42,049 nucleotides of DNA, from positions 1-42,049 of the IMG/VR virus record IMGVR_UViG_3300026459_000022. The stretch is one strand, 5' to 3'. Under the pieces are notes generated by a model, which was not told the DNA's origin, made no database searches, and was given only the letters and a program-made list of their open reading frames with translations. A program made the translations under genes and the position numbers. Positions within the stretch are counted from its first letter, which is position 1. Each line of letters opens with the position of its first letter. Positions 24,738 through 32,012 of this stretch are shown here, in pieces. Source of the stretch: a virus.

Positions 24738-25631
24738 TCAGAATGTAATTGTTCCAGAACCAGTGAAACGATAGATGTAATAGTCGTTATTGGCAATGAT
24801 CTGCGGGGAGCCTGTAGTCGCTGCACAGTCCTTGAAGTTCTTTGACCAGCGAAGGATGACTACACCGGAGCCGCCTGCACCGCCTGTAGTGGTTGCTCCA
24901 TTTGATGCTCCTCCACCCCCGCCCCCCGTATTCGCAACACCAGCGTTTCCGGGAGTAGTCGAACCTACAACTCCTGCACCGCCTCCGCCTTCACCACCTG
25001 TGCCAGCAGTTTGTCCTGTCTCGGCTCCACCGCCTCCACCACCTGCAAAAGTTAGTGATGTGCCTGAAATAATTGATGTTGCGCCATTTCCACCATTCCC
25101 ACTACTTGTGCCTGTTGCACCACTAGCAGATGCTCCCCCACCACCGCCACCTCTGTATGGATTTGCGCTGCCCCCCGTTCCTCCGCTATTACCCTGTGAT
25201 GGGGAAGTTGATGGGGTATTACCTGCGCCACCTGCTGTTCCTGTAGTTCCGCCAGCCCCTCCACCACCAGAGCCGCCATCAATTCCTGTGTATGGAGAAC
25301 TATTTCCTCCTCCTCCACCCCCACCGTTAGCTGTTATAGTAGAAAAGACTGAATTACTGCCAGTGTTTCCTCTTGCATTCGATGCGCCAGAACCCCCTGC
25401 CCCAACAGTAACAGTTAATGCAGATCCAACGGAAATCGACAAAGAGCCATTGCGAAATCCTCCTGCGCCTCCCCCGCCACCATGATATCCACTAGCAGCA
25501 GACCCTCCGCCAGACCCTCCCCCAGCCACAACCAAATATTCAACAGAAGGCGTAGCTCCAGTAGGAGGAGCAGTGAACAGCGGGTTATAGACCGCAGTTA
25601 CAAAATTACCGGGATTGGAACGCAGTCCCAT
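24738..25631 (-). CDS. Gly-rich adhesin-like tail protein
   Basis: This 297-residue protein has a short N-terminus (MGLRSNPGNFVTAVYNPLF) and then VEYLVVAGGGSGGGSA, the usual opening of Gly-rich tail domains. A long central region of about 180 residues follows, with many runs of 4-7 glycines separated by Ser/Thr/Asn. It ends with GVVILRWSKNF and a closing beta segment (YYIYRFTGSGTITF). Runs of glycine with polar spacers can pack as polyglycine-II helices, as in the tip adhesin gp38 of T4-like phages. A role at a fibre tip in receptor recognition is likely. The composition on the opposite strand, rich in Pro codons, is a consequence of the Gly codons. Confidence 0.75.
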   Translation of the reverse strand: MGLRSNPGNFVTAVYNPLFTAPPTGATPSVEYLVVAGGGSGGGSAASGYHGGGGGAGGFRNGSLSISVGSALTVTVGAGGSGASNARGNTGSNSVFSTITANGGGGGGGNSSPYTGIDGGSGGGGAGGTTGTAGGAGNTPSTSPSQGNSGGTGGSANPYRGGGGGGASASGATGTSSGNGGNGATSIISGTSLTFAGGGGGGAETGQTAGTGGEGGGGAGVVGSTTPGNAGVANTGGGGGGASNGATTTGGAGGSGVVILRWSKNFKDCAATTGSPQIIANNDYYIYRFTGSGTITF

Positions 25632-25641
25632 AGTTCACCTA

Positions 25642-26049
25642 TTAGGTAATGGCTTCAAAAGTCGCGGTGAAGGTCAGCGCTGATGCGGTTCCCGAGTATG
25701 CAGCTACCGACTGATTCTCAGTGATGTACACCGAGTTGGTTTTGTCGATAATCACCAGTGTCGAGTTAGCAGGCACTGAAATCTGATATGCCGGGTACGT
25801 GACAACAGTTGCAGAACCGAAAGTTGCGTTGTTACCCACCGCAATAGTCGCAGTCGCTGCACTGGACGTAGTGTTCGCCGCAGTGATTGAAGTCACACGG
25901 TTGACCGTGCCAGTTGCAGGCTTTAAGCCAGTTAGCGAAGTCGTGCCGTCATACGTCCACGAAGTCGTAGCCGTTGCAGCAGATGAAGGGATAACGTAGG
26001 CGGTATTTCCGTAAATACTCGTTACGTTGACAATGTTCGGGTTTGCCAT
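25642..26049 (-). CDS. Small beta-rich virion protein (135 residues)
   Basis: The ATG has AAGGAG 8 bases upstream. The product is Thr/Ser/Ala-rich with many short beta strands (SWTYDGTTSLTGLKPATGTV, ATVVTYPAYQISVPANSTLV) and no charge clusters, signal or membrane span. It resembles small structural or decoration proteins found among tail genes of environmental phages. Similar compact Thr-rich proteins occur in this window at 32308-32748 and 32013-32294. The function is not known. It lies between the Gly-rich adhesin gene and a fibre gene with internal repeats, so an appendage role is plausible. Confidence 0.58.
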   Translation of the reverse strand: MANPNIVNVTSIYGNTAYVIPSSAATATTSWTYDGTTSLTGLKPATGTVNRVTSITAANTTSSAATATIAVGNNATFGSATVVTYPAYQISVPANSTLVIIDKTNSVYITENQSVAAYSGTASALTFTATFEAIT

Positions 26050-26061
26050 TTGAATAACTCC

Positions 26062-27150
26062 TTAAAATCCGAAGATCATCGCCATAGCGATGCTTTTACC
26101 TGTTGAAATACCACCGCCACCTGCTGATGCCCACGAAAGTGTGCCTGATCCGTTAGTGGAAAGAACTTGCCCTGACGTACCATCAGCATTTGGTAGAGTC
26201 CATGCCACATTGCTTGCTATGGTTGCAGGCGCTTTGAATGACACATAGTTGCTGCCATTGTCTGCATCCTCAAACAGCCTAACTTCCGCTGCTGTATCCG
26301 TGGTTCCAGCAAAGTTATATGCGCCAGTACCCTTGGCTGCGAACGACAGACTGATATTGGTGTCGCCACCCGTTGCAGAAATCGTAGGATTGCTGCCTGT
26401 TGCAGCGTTGGTGACAGTAATCTCATTGACTGCTGATGCGACCGGCGAGGGAAACTTGATAAGCTCATTGCCGTTCGAGTCAGCCACCGATGCAGCCGAA
26501 GGAACTCTCAGGTTGCCGCTAGTGATAACAACATCGCCCGCACCCTTTGGTGTGAAACTAATCCCTACGTCCGTATCCCCACCTGTAGCAGCAATGGACG
26601 GGTTAGCACCGGTAGCCGCGTTACTTACCGTTACCTCATTGACGGCAGAGGCAACCGTTGAGGGGAATTTAATTAGCTCATTGCCGTTGGCATCCACCAC
26701 AGAAGTGGCAGAAGCCATCGTAAGATTGCCACTCAGTTGCAAAGCAGTTAGGAAAGTAACTGCATCCACCACGTTTGACCCAGTGTTGTATACAACTGAA
26801 GTCTTACCCGCAGGGATTGCAATGCCGCTGCCTGTAGAGTTTTTAACGGTGACCGCATCCGCCAGACCGTTATTGACCACATAAAACTTCTCAATGGCCG
26901 GGACAATAAGATTGCGAGCGCCACCTGAAGTGCCCGTCAGATTCAAACGCAGATTACGCGCTGTCTGAGAAGCGTTGGTATCAGTTAACGTCAGAGTGAC
27001 ATCAGAACTGGAAAACGATACGTCAGCAGAACCAACAATCGCCTCCTCCAGTGCCGTGCCAAGATTTGTGTTGGTCGTTGACCCCCACGTACCCGACTGA
27101 TCCCCTGAGCCGATCAGTTCAATTTTAAGACTGCTGTACGTACTAGCCAT
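26062..27150 (-). CDS. Tail fibre protein with internal 71-residue duplication
   Basis: The ATG has AAGGAACTAAC before it. The N-terminus (STYSSLKIELIGSGDQSGTW, then GSTTNTNLGTALEEAIVGSA) is one I know from phage tail fibres that follow baseplate genes. The middle (about 60-150) has beta-rich repeats ending in a strand-turn series. Residues 151-210 and 222-280 are copies of each other at a 71-residue period (DANGNELIKFPSTVASAVNE against DSNGNELIKFPSPVASAVNE). The C-terminus (WTLPNADGTSGQVLSTNGSG to KSIAMAMIFGF) is typical of trimeric fibre ends. Likely forms a trimeric shaft with a small tip. The duplicated part should be able to grow or shrink by recombination. Confidence 0.78.
   Translation of the reverse strand: MASTYSSLKIELIGSGDQSGTWGSTTNTNLGTALEEAIVGSADVSFSSSDVTLTLTDTNASQTARNLRLNLTGTSGGARNLIVPAIEKFYVVNNGLADAVTVKNSTGSGIAIPAGKTSVVYNTGSNVVDAVTFLTALQLSGNLTMASATSVVDANGNELIKFPSTVASAVNEVTVSNAATGANPSIAATGGDTDVGISFTPKGAGDVVITSGNLRVPSAASVADSNGNELIKFPSPVASAVNEITVTNAATGSNPTISATGGDTNISLSFAAKGTGAYNFAGTTDTAAEVRLFEDADNGSNYVSFKAPATIASNVAWTLPNADGTSGQVLSTNGSGTLSWASAGGGGISTGKSIAMAMIFGF
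26311..26700 (-). repeat. Two-copy direct repeat in fibre gene, 213-base period
   Basis: Codons for residues 151-210 and 222-280 of the fibre protein are repeats with a period of 71 codons (213 bases). The nucleotide copies start near 26700 and 26487 on the minus strand. They differ by scattered substitutions, so the duplication is not very recent. Confidence 0.8.
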
Positions 27151-27162
27151 GTTAGTTCCTTA

Positions 27163-28056
27163 CTAGCTAATGGTTTCAATAAGCTGCCAGTTTTCCGTGG
27201 TGCCTGTGTTGATCAACTCCCACTGCCTTGCCCCAGAAACACTGTCCGAGGCGCGGGCCGTCTGCGACACATTTGCTGGAACACCTGTTTCCCCGTTTTC
27301 TGTAAGAGTACCGGAGACAATCTCTGTTATCAATGCGTAAAAAGTAGCCTTTGCATCATCCGTTTCACTAGCCGTTACCGTCTCAGATATCTGAGCCCCT
27401 ATGGTGTACAGCGTAGTAAGCGTATCGCTTGCCGTGCCCGTTTCAGACACTACCCCAATAATGCCCGGAATGCCATTGATCAACTCCGACCCAGTTGCTG
27501 TCTCGCTGACGGTACGAGCAAAGCCGGGGTTACCAGAAACCGTATCCGACCCAGTTGCTGTCTCGCTAACATTTGTTGCAAACGTCTGCAGAGAAGCAAC
27601 CGTATCCGACGCTGTTGCTGTTTCACTAACAGAACTTCCAATCGTAGCAGCAGAAGCAACGGTATCCGACGCTGTTGACGACTCCGTAATCAACCCAGAA
27701 AACACTGTTGCAGCCGCTACTGTTATCGAGCCTGTGCCCGTTTCAGACACACTGGAAGACCTGACCGAGCTACCTACTACTTGATCCGATCCTGTTCCTG
27801 TTTCTGCAACCGCCGCGCCTGCAACAATAAATGCCGTAACAACATCTGATGCCGTAGCAAATTCATTTGTCTGCGCCTGACCAAATTCAGCCGCTGTCTG
27901 ATCGCTGGCAGAGACGATACCTCCGTCTCCAATTCCCCAGCCACCGCTGCCCCACGCACCGACACCCCAGCCTGCGTTGGTAATCAGCCTCTCATAAACT
28001 GAATACCCCCACCCTGCTTCACCCCACGTGCCGCTGCTGAAGCCGCCTTCAGACAC
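27163..28056 (-). CDS. Repeat protein with eleven 20-residue SETxTxS repeats
   Basis: The start is a GTG (28054-28056) with GGGG six bases upstream, taken from the end of the upstream gene; 297 residues. Residues 1-45 are a Trp/Gly-rich region (GTWGEAGWGYSV, AGWGVGAWGSGGWGIGDGG). From about residue 63 to 282 there are eleven tandem repeats of exactly 20 residues, with consensus VSETATGSDTV plus a nine-residue spacer. The regular 20-residue spacing suggests a beta-solenoid or beta-helix shaft. A short C-terminus (WELINTGTTENWQLIETIS) ends it. There is no signal peptide. It probably forms a fibre or spike. The repeats make copy-number change easy. No homologue with a known function comes to mind. 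Confidence 0.72.
   Translation of the reverse strand: MSEGGFSSGTWGEAGWGYSVYERLITNAGWGVGAWGSGGWGIGDGGIVSASDQTAAEFGQAQTNEFATASDVVTAFIVAGAAVAETGTGSDQVVGSSVRSSSVSETGTGSITVAAATVFSGLITESSTASDTVASAATIGSSVSETATASDTVASLQTFATNVSETATGSDTVSGNPGFARTVSETATGSELINGIPGIIGVVSETGTASDTLTTLYTIGAQISETVTASETDDAKATFYALITEIVSGTLTENGETGVPANVSQTARASDSVSGARQWELINTGTTENWQLIETIS
27211..27870 (-). repeat. Eleven 60-base tandem repeats inside a virion gene
   Basis: The period is exactly 60 bases. Units around 27480-27540, 27540-27600 and 27600-27660 share long matches such as GACCCAGTTGCTGTCTCGCT read on the + strand. Outer copies are more diverged. All units stay in frame, each coding 20 residues. Confidence 0.82.
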
Positions 28057-28059
28057 AAA

Positions 28060-28236
28060 TTACCCCGCTACCAGTTCGTTTTCCTCAAACCAACGCTCAT
28101 GGGTATTGCCATTCACATCAGTCCATTCAATCAAATACGAGATCACACCATCCTCATCCATGCGCATTTTCTGCACCGGGCCAGACGGGATAACCGAATT
28201 GACTTTAACTACTTGTCCTTTTGCAAAAGCTGCCAT
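28060..28236 (-). CDS. YodC/DUF2158-like small protein (58 residues)
   Basis: This short gene fills the gap between the repeat protein and the next virion gene. The ATG (28234-28236) has GGAGG upstream. The protein starts AAFAKGQVVKVNSVIPSGPV, followed by QKMRMDEDGVISYLIEWTD, and ends HERWFEENELVAG. The pattern of a short beta barrel opening with G-x-V-V and ending in F-x-E-x-E-L-V resembles the DUF2158/YodC family, a small uncharacterised domain of about 60 residues common in proteobacteria and phages. I infer the family from this pattern only. No function is known. It is an odd item among tail genes. Confidence 0.7.
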   Translation of the reverse strand: MAAFAKGQVVKVNSVIPSGPVQKMRMDEDGVISYLIEWTDVNGNTHERWFEENELVAG

Positions 28237-28248
28237 CACGGCCTCCTA

Positions 28249-28821
28249 TCAAGCTGCATCTAGGTTGAACGTATAAGTGACGTTCAGAACGTCACCATTG
28301 ACCACGGAACGGTCACCGGGAGATTGGAAGTCCGCTGCCGAGAACAGAACGCCAGAGGTTCCCGTTGCCACGCTGCAAAGAAACGCGCCACCAATCGTAG
28401 CCGTTGCGGTAATCGCAAAGGATGCCGGAGAGGCGCTATTGCTTAGAACCGAAGGATCCGCCGTTGTTGCTGTGCCAAAAGAAACTGCTTTGCGGTTGCC
28501 GCTGTAGCCGGTTTCTTCAGTCCAGCCAGCATGAATAGCCAGCGTGTCAGAAGCAGCCGGGGTATTTGAAGCCGCAGCACCATACAGACCAAGATACCAA
28601 GCTGCCGTGTAGGTAGAACCCTTGAAATACTTGGTGTTCATATCCTGCAGGCCTTCATTGACAACCAGATTGTGGGCGGTGTCTTCCCACTTCACGTTGC
28701 CATCCTTGTCGTAGCAAACAACGTGAAACACGCCGCCTGCAAGTATTTTTTCCACGCTGGGTACAGGCTTCTCCAACGAAGCGCCCACCACTACACCAGA
28801 CTTTGCGGACTCATTTTGCAT
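28249..28821 (-). CDS. Virion structural protein (190 residues)
   Basis: The ATG has AAGGAG six bases before it. After a short polar N-terminus, the segment VFHVVCYDKDGNVKWEDTAH and NLVVNEGLQDMNTKYFKGS leads into YLGLYGAAASNTPAASDTL. These short strands and the ending VVNGDVLNVTYTFNLDAA are typical of small virion structural proteins I know from T7-like and other environmental phages. It has no signal peptide or membrane span. It may be a tail or neck component. A similar ending is seen in other small structural genes nearby. Exact place in the virion cannot be told from the sequence. Confidence 0.62.
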   Translation of the reverse strand: MQNESAKSGVVVGASLEKPVPSVEKILAGGVFHVVCYDKDGNVKWEDTAHNLVVNEGLQDMNTKYFKGSTYTAAWYLGLYGAAASNTPAASDTLAIHAGWTEETGYSGNRKAVSFGTATTADPSVLSNSASPASFAITATATIGGAFLCSVATGTSGVLFSAADFQSPGDRSVVNGDVLNVTYTFNLDAA

Positions 28822-28830
28822 GATTGCTCC

Positions 28831-29250
28831 TTATGTAAAACGAAATATAGCCGTCGTGGCTGTGTTTGAAGGCATCCTGACGGTAAAAGTTTGATTAACA
28901 CAGGTTTGGTTTGCACCAAAGTCCAGTACGGCTACTGAACTATTACTTTGAGACGTGTTATAGATAAGCGCACCCCTTGCTGTAAAAGATGCCCCTGCCC
29001 ATGCCACGTCATCAAAATCTATATACACAATGCCCTCCGAGATGTTTATCGTGGCATTCTGCAACGGCTTGCCGCCTGCTGTGTAGCCCGTACCCGACAC
29101 CTCATTGGTCGTTGAATAAGCTGTAGTGGACGCTCCCAAAGTGGCACTATCCGTGTACAACGCGATATACAAATCGTCATCCACCAAGTCCTGATTTCCT
29201 TGCAGGACCTGTTGCTTAAACGAGTTGGTATATGTCTGCGTAAAACTCAT
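28831..29250 (-). CDS. Small virion structural protein (139 residues)
   Basis: I use the ATG at 29248-29250, in TGATG overlap with the upstream stop, with AAGGTGA upstream. A TTG three bases earlier is in frame but unlikely. The protein opens with a helix (FTQTYTNSFKQQVLQGNQDL), followed by DDDLYIALYTDSATLGASTT and a series of short strands. It ends NQTFTVRMPSNTATTAIFRF. Such short beta proteins with an IALYT segment occur next to adaptors in environmental phages, as tail or neck pieces. It is coupled to the adaptor gene before it. No enzyme motif is present. Confidence 0.62.
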   Translation of the reverse strand: MSFTQTYTNSFKQQVLQGNQDLVDDDLYIALYTDSATLGASTTAYSTTNEVSGTGYTAGGKPLQNATINISEGIVYIDFDDVAWAGASFTARGALIYNTSQSNSSVAVLDFGANQTCVNQTFTVRMPSNTATTAIFRFT

Positions 29251-29915
29251 CAAGTCACCTTGTATTTCACCTGACCATCGCGGTATGCATCACCGCGCTC
29301 AAGGCCATCACCCAGCCGCTTCAACTGCATCAATGCTTCTTGAAACTTCTTCTCGTAATACGCCATCATGTCCTGCTCGCCCTTCAGATAGATATTTGCC
29401 TCTACCAAGGAGCCATACAACAATGCTGGATCATAGTTATCACCAAGCCATGTTGTGCCATCCGCAGTCTCAGATATGGACTCCGGATAATAGTAGTAAT
29501 GCAGTTCTACTGAGTACGCAGAAGCAGGCGTAGGGCCTAAGATGAACGTCAATTCATCAGATATCTCTGCCCCAGCAACCGCAGGTCCAAAAATAGCGTA
29601 ATACTTCGGTATTCCTGTGGACGTAGGAGTCGGATACATCTCACGAATGTAGTTGACATCCTTGTCCTGCAAATATACATACTCACCAGTGCTCTTTATA
29701 ACCGCCATTGAGAACACCGATAAAAAATCTCCGGGGCAAGGCAAATACTTATCGTTCGCCGTCACGGTTCCAGTAACATTCTTCCGCAGTGCAGCCAGTT
29801 GAACCGTGTTATAGATACGCTTCTCTGCCTGCTTGACAAACGTCTTCAACACGTCCGAAGGGAACGTGTTCTCGGTATAGTCCTGAATAGCCGTTGTCAA
29901 CTGGGTGTAATTCAT
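29250..29915 (-). CDS. Head-tail adaptor-type protein (221 residues)
   Basis: The sequence (MNYTQLTTAIQDYTEN, KTFVKQAEKRIYNTVQLAAL, GIPKYYAIFGPAVAGAE, SVELHYYYYPESI, WLGDNYDPALLYGSLVEANI) matches, from memory, a widely conserved phage adaptor-like family in uncultured marine and freshwater phages. The protein is helical at both ends with a beta core, as expected for a connector that binds under the portal. The C-terminal region (MQLKRLGDGLERGDAYRDGQ) is conserved too. Its ATG overlaps the previous stop (ATGA at 29912-29915), and its own stop overlaps the next ATG. Which ring of the neck it forms is not clear. Confidence 0.7.
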   Translation of the reverse strand: MNYTQLTTAIQDYTENTFPSDVLKTFVKQAEKRIYNTVQLAALRKNVTGTVTANDKYLPCPGDFLSVFSMAVIKSTGEYVYLQDKDVNYIREMYPTPTSTGIPKYYAIFGPAVAGAEISDELTFILGPTPASAYSVELHYYYYPESISETADGTTWLGDNYDPALLYGSLVEANIYLKGEQDMMAYYEKKFQEALMQLKRLGDGLERGDAYRDGQVKYKVT

Positions 29916-30244
29916 GTTATCTCAACCGTGACATTGCCCAACATAAAACCACCTATTAGTGCTTGTGCAATCGGGTACGGCATCATGCCGTTATTCTCAA
30001 ATGCAGAATCGCCCGGAGCACCAGCAAATACCACAATGTCCGATGGCTGTTGCGGCCGTGGCTCAAACAACGCAATCGGTTCATTGATTGTTCTTTTCGG
30101 CAGAAGCTGTGGGTGCTTTGGTTCGTAGCACTCCTGACAGACCTTCATGCCGGTCCATTCCTTCTTCAGTTCCTTCAGGTAATACTGCTGACCGCATCGG
30201 TCGCATATGGCCTGAGCGTACTTGCCTACTGCATATCCGCCCAT
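29912..30244 (-). CDS. Zinc-ribbon phage protein (110 residues)
   Basis: Two CxxC pairs, ICDRCGQQ (C14, C17) and VCQECYEP (C36, C39), 18 residues apart, form a classic zinc ribbon near the N-terminus. They are followed by a Pro-rich stretch (PKHPQLLPKRTINEPIALFE) and a hydrophobic C-terminus that includes PYPIAQALIGGFMLGNVTVE. I recall this protein as a common neighbour of adaptor genes in environmental phages, but with no known function. It may be a small neck or head component held by zinc, or a DNA- or RNA-binding regulator. The genes around it are structural, so the first is more likely. The start at 30244 follows the preceding gene by 8 bases. Confidence 0.68.
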   Translation of the reverse strand: MGGYAVGKYAQAICDRCGQQYYLKELKKEWTGMKVCQECYEPKHPQLLPKRTINEPIALFEPRPQQPSDIVVFAGAPGDSAFENNGMMPYPIAQALIGGFMLGNVTVEIT

Positions 30245-30252
30245 GTTTGCAC

Positions 30253-30924
30253 CTATACGCCCATATCAGGAACCAAATACACGCTTGCTATGTCACGATC
30301 TTCCTGTGCCGCGCGCGTGAACTCTTCGTCATATAACTGTTTTAGCACTACCACACGATCAGGGGCTTTTTTCAAAGCTAGGTAATACGCTAATCCTGCT
30401 GCCAAACATGGCAAAAAGCGGAAAACGATATCTGTGGTATTTGTGTATGCGCCAACATCTTCAATGCGGCGGATGGCGTAGTAACGGAAAATATAAGGCT
30501 GAGCATTATCCGGTGCCGGATAGAGGTACAGCTTAGGGCTTATTGTCCGTTCTACGTAATATTGAGCAGGGCGAGCCTGAGTGTTTTTATCAGGAAGATG
30601 CAGATACTCTGCTCTGCTTATCCTGTCAATCGTTATGTCTTGCTGGTTTTGCCCAGTGCCTGTACGAATCACTGCAGACAAAGCATTTACCGTATCACTT
30701 GGCAGCGTATATTCTGCCTGACCAACCACCAAAGACACCTGTCTTTGTTCAATTGTCCAAAGATTTAGCCCCCTGTTAGCCCAATCAGCAAACAGAAGAT
30801 TCAACGACCTCCGAGCAGTTGTCAGATCATATCCAGACCTTGACTCGATACCACAGCGCTCATACGCCTCGGTGATCAGGTCATCGATCTCTAAGTTGAA
30901 TGTCGCTGTGCCGGAAGTGGTCAT
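30253..30924 (-). CDS. Head-tail adaptor/tail tubular A-like protein (223 residues)
   Basis: The protein begins with a helix (DLITEAYERCGIESRSGYDL, then TTARRSLNLLFADWANRGL), then NLWTIEQRQVSLVVGQAEYT and beta strands, and ends in a long helical part (PCLAAGLAYYLALKKAPDRV). This is the layout of P22 gp4 and T7 gp11-like tail accessory or adaptor proteins that bind the portal, and related proteins sit at this position in many podoviruses. The start lies three bases after the stop of the preceding gene, and its Shine-Dalgarno is weak, so it probably depends on coupling. The later 221-residue gene may be a second adaptor ring. Confidence 0.72.
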   Translation of the reverse strand: MTTSGTATFNLEIDDLITEAYERCGIESRSGYDLTTARRSLNLLFADWANRGLNLWTIEQRQVSLVVGQAEYTLPSDTVNALSAVIRTGTGQNQQDITIDRISRAEYLHLPDKNTQARPAQYYVERTISPKLYLYPAPDNAQPYIFRYYAIRRIEDVGAYTNTTDIVFRFLPCLAAGLAYYLALKKAPDRVVVLKQLYDEEFTRAAQEDRDIASVYLVPDMGV

Positions 30925-30927
30925 AAC

Positions 30928-31233
30928 TTAGCAAATATGTGCCTTTTGCGGACGAGCAGCGCCTACGCCTTTAACCTGTACAACACCGCCTGCCTTGAAC
31001 TTAGGGACTTTGACTTCTTTAATCATCTTGCCAATATCCGGGTCACGACGTTCTGGCAAAACAGCATCGCCAATGCGATTAATGCTGCCGCCCTTTGCTT
31101 TGAGTGACATGCCCTTGCTAGTGCGGCTAAATTTCTTCGCCACTGACACAGGAATACCAACTTTCTTGGCAAATGCAGGGTTATGTGCCGCTGCATCCAT
31201 CAGTTTTTTCTGCTTAGCGCTCTTGGCGGGCAT
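30928..31233 (-). CDS. Small Lys-rich phage protein with Gly-Gly motifs (101 residues)
   Basis: I chose the ATG complementary to 31231-31233, with GGAG seven bases upstream. The N-terminus (PAKSAKQKKLMDAAAHNPAF, then AKKVGIPVSVAKKFSRTSKG) is of a type known from other phages (PAKSKAQQ-type proteins, DUF3008-like) and is helical and basic. The C-terminal half has LKAKGGSINRIGD (44-56) and FKAGGVVQVKGVG (79-91), two copies of the Gly-Gly motif found in other proteins of this window. It is the first of four consecutive very basic proteins between adaptors and small virion genes. It may be packaged in the capsid or bind DNA; this is inference. Confidence 0.65.
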   Translation of the reverse strand: MPAKSAKQKKLMDAAAHNPAFAKKVGIPVSVAKKFSRTSKGMSLKAKGGSINRIGDAVLPERRDPDIGKMIKEVKVPKFKAGGVVQVKGVGAARPQKAHIC

Positions 31234-31465
31234 GGTGTATCTCCACAAAACGATCAATCTTTGACTCAAGACGATCTAAGCGATCCAACACACGATTGAT
31301 ATCCGAATGGACTTCAACCTTCGTTACATACTCTTTTGCCACTTCCTCGCGGGTACGATTTACCAACACCTGAATACGATGCAGTTCGGTAGACTTTTCC
31401 CTTAGGATCCATCCAACTACGCCTACCAATAGCGTAAGGACGGCATTCCATAACATCATTTCCAT
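31214..31465 (-). CDS. Small membrane-anchored coiled-coil protein (83 residues)
   Basis: The ATG has GGAAG seven bases upstream. An N-terminal hydrophobic segment (MLWNAVLTLLVGVVGWIL, about residues 4-21) is followed by a long charged coiled coil (KSTELHRIQVLVNRTREEVA onward to LDRLDRLESKIDRFVEI). It overlaps the next gene by 20 bases. The form is that of the small anchored coiled-coil proteins found near lysis or tail genes of many phages. It could be an accessory holin or an internal component. It is far from the main lysis genes, so a lysis role is not supported by position. Confidence 0.62.
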   Translation of the reverse strand: MEMMLWNAVLTLLVGVVGWILREKSTELHRIQVLVNRTREEVAKEYVTKVEVHSDINRVLDRLDRLESKIDRFVEIHHARQER

Positions 31466-31466
31466 G

Positions 31467-31754
31467 TCAGCACTTCCACCGCTTCCTAGCCTGCCTTAAT
31501 CTGCTGTTTGGATCCGCCGCGGCCTTTGGAAACTTCTTCATCTGCCCAGCACTGCGCGCGCAATAGGACTTGCGACGCGCCGCTCTCCCGGCAGAAGGGT
31601 TATCCTCAGTGACTGCCGTTTGCAACTTGCTGCCGGGATTAGCACGGCGATAGGCAGCTACGCCTTGCTTTGTCATCCCTGCCCCCGATTTAGTCGAGCG
31701 AAAATTGCCCGACTTGACGGAAGTTGCAATCGGATTTTCCTTGCGGCGAGCCAT
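31467..31754 (-). CDS. DUF6321-like basic phage protein (95 residues)
   Basis: I chose the ATG complementary to 31752-31754, although no good ribosome site precedes it; the start lies one base after the stop of the previous gene, so coupling is likely. The sequence has a Lys/Arg-rich N-terminus and a body with GAGMTKQGVAAYRRANPGSK, TAVTEDNPSAGRAARRKSYC, ARSAGQMKKFPKAA and LRQARKRWKC. I recall this pattern (T-x-x-G-V-x-x-Y-R-x-x-N-P-G-S-K) from the DUF6321 family in cyanophages and other phages. It is highly basic, with two conserved Cys. It probably contacts DNA or the capsid interior; function unknown. Confidence 0.68.
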   Translation of the reverse strand: MARRKENPIATSVKSGNFRSTKSGAGMTKQGVAAYRRANPGSKLQTAVTEDNPSAGRAARRKSYCARSAGQMKKFPKAAADPNSRLRQARKRWKC

Positions 31755-31755
31755 A

Positions 31756-32001
31756 TCAGCAGATAATGGTCTTCTTGCTACGTGCCATGCCATTGCCGCG
31801 AGAAGTGACGGAGCCGCCCTTGGCGTAACCCATAGCCATCTTCTTGCGGGGGCTGACCATGCCACCACCAGCTTTCATCATCGGCTGATCCATGCCATAC
31901 ATGTCCATGCCCATGCTGCCCTTTTTGCTGGACTTCGCGTAGGACATACCTTTGTCCATGCTCATGCCAGACTTCTTGCGCTTCTTGTTCATTTTCATCA
32001 T
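31756..32001 (-). CDS. Met/Lys/Gly-rich small phage protein (81 residues)
   Basis: The ATG has GGGG upstream. The product has low complexity: Lys-rich N-terminus (MMKMNKKRKKSGMSMDKG), a Met/Gly/Asp middle (GSMGMDMYGMDQPMMK) and two copies of the Gly-Gly motif, KAGGGMVSPRKKMAMG (43-58) and YAKGGSVTSRGN (59-70). It is like other small proteins found among capsid genes of environmental phages. It may be a packaged or disordered protein. The high Met content (about 15 of 81) is odd. Function unknown. Confidence 0.58.
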   Translation of the reverse strand: MMKMNKKRKKSGMSMDKGMSYAKSSKKGSMGMDMYGMDQPMMKAGGGMVSPRKKMAMGYAKGGSVTSRGNGMARSKKTIIC

Positions 32002-32012
32002 GATTTGGCCCC

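Noticed and set aside
24790-25485. Long Pro-rich open frame on the + strand
   Set aside because: It is the reverse complement of Gly codons in the Gly-rich adhesin gene and has no ribosome site of its own; GGN codons read back as CCN.
27211-27870. Regular 60-base repeats that could be taken for a CRISPR array
   Set aside because: Units are contiguous, have no unique spacers, stay in frame in a virion gene and diverge gradually. No cas genes are present.
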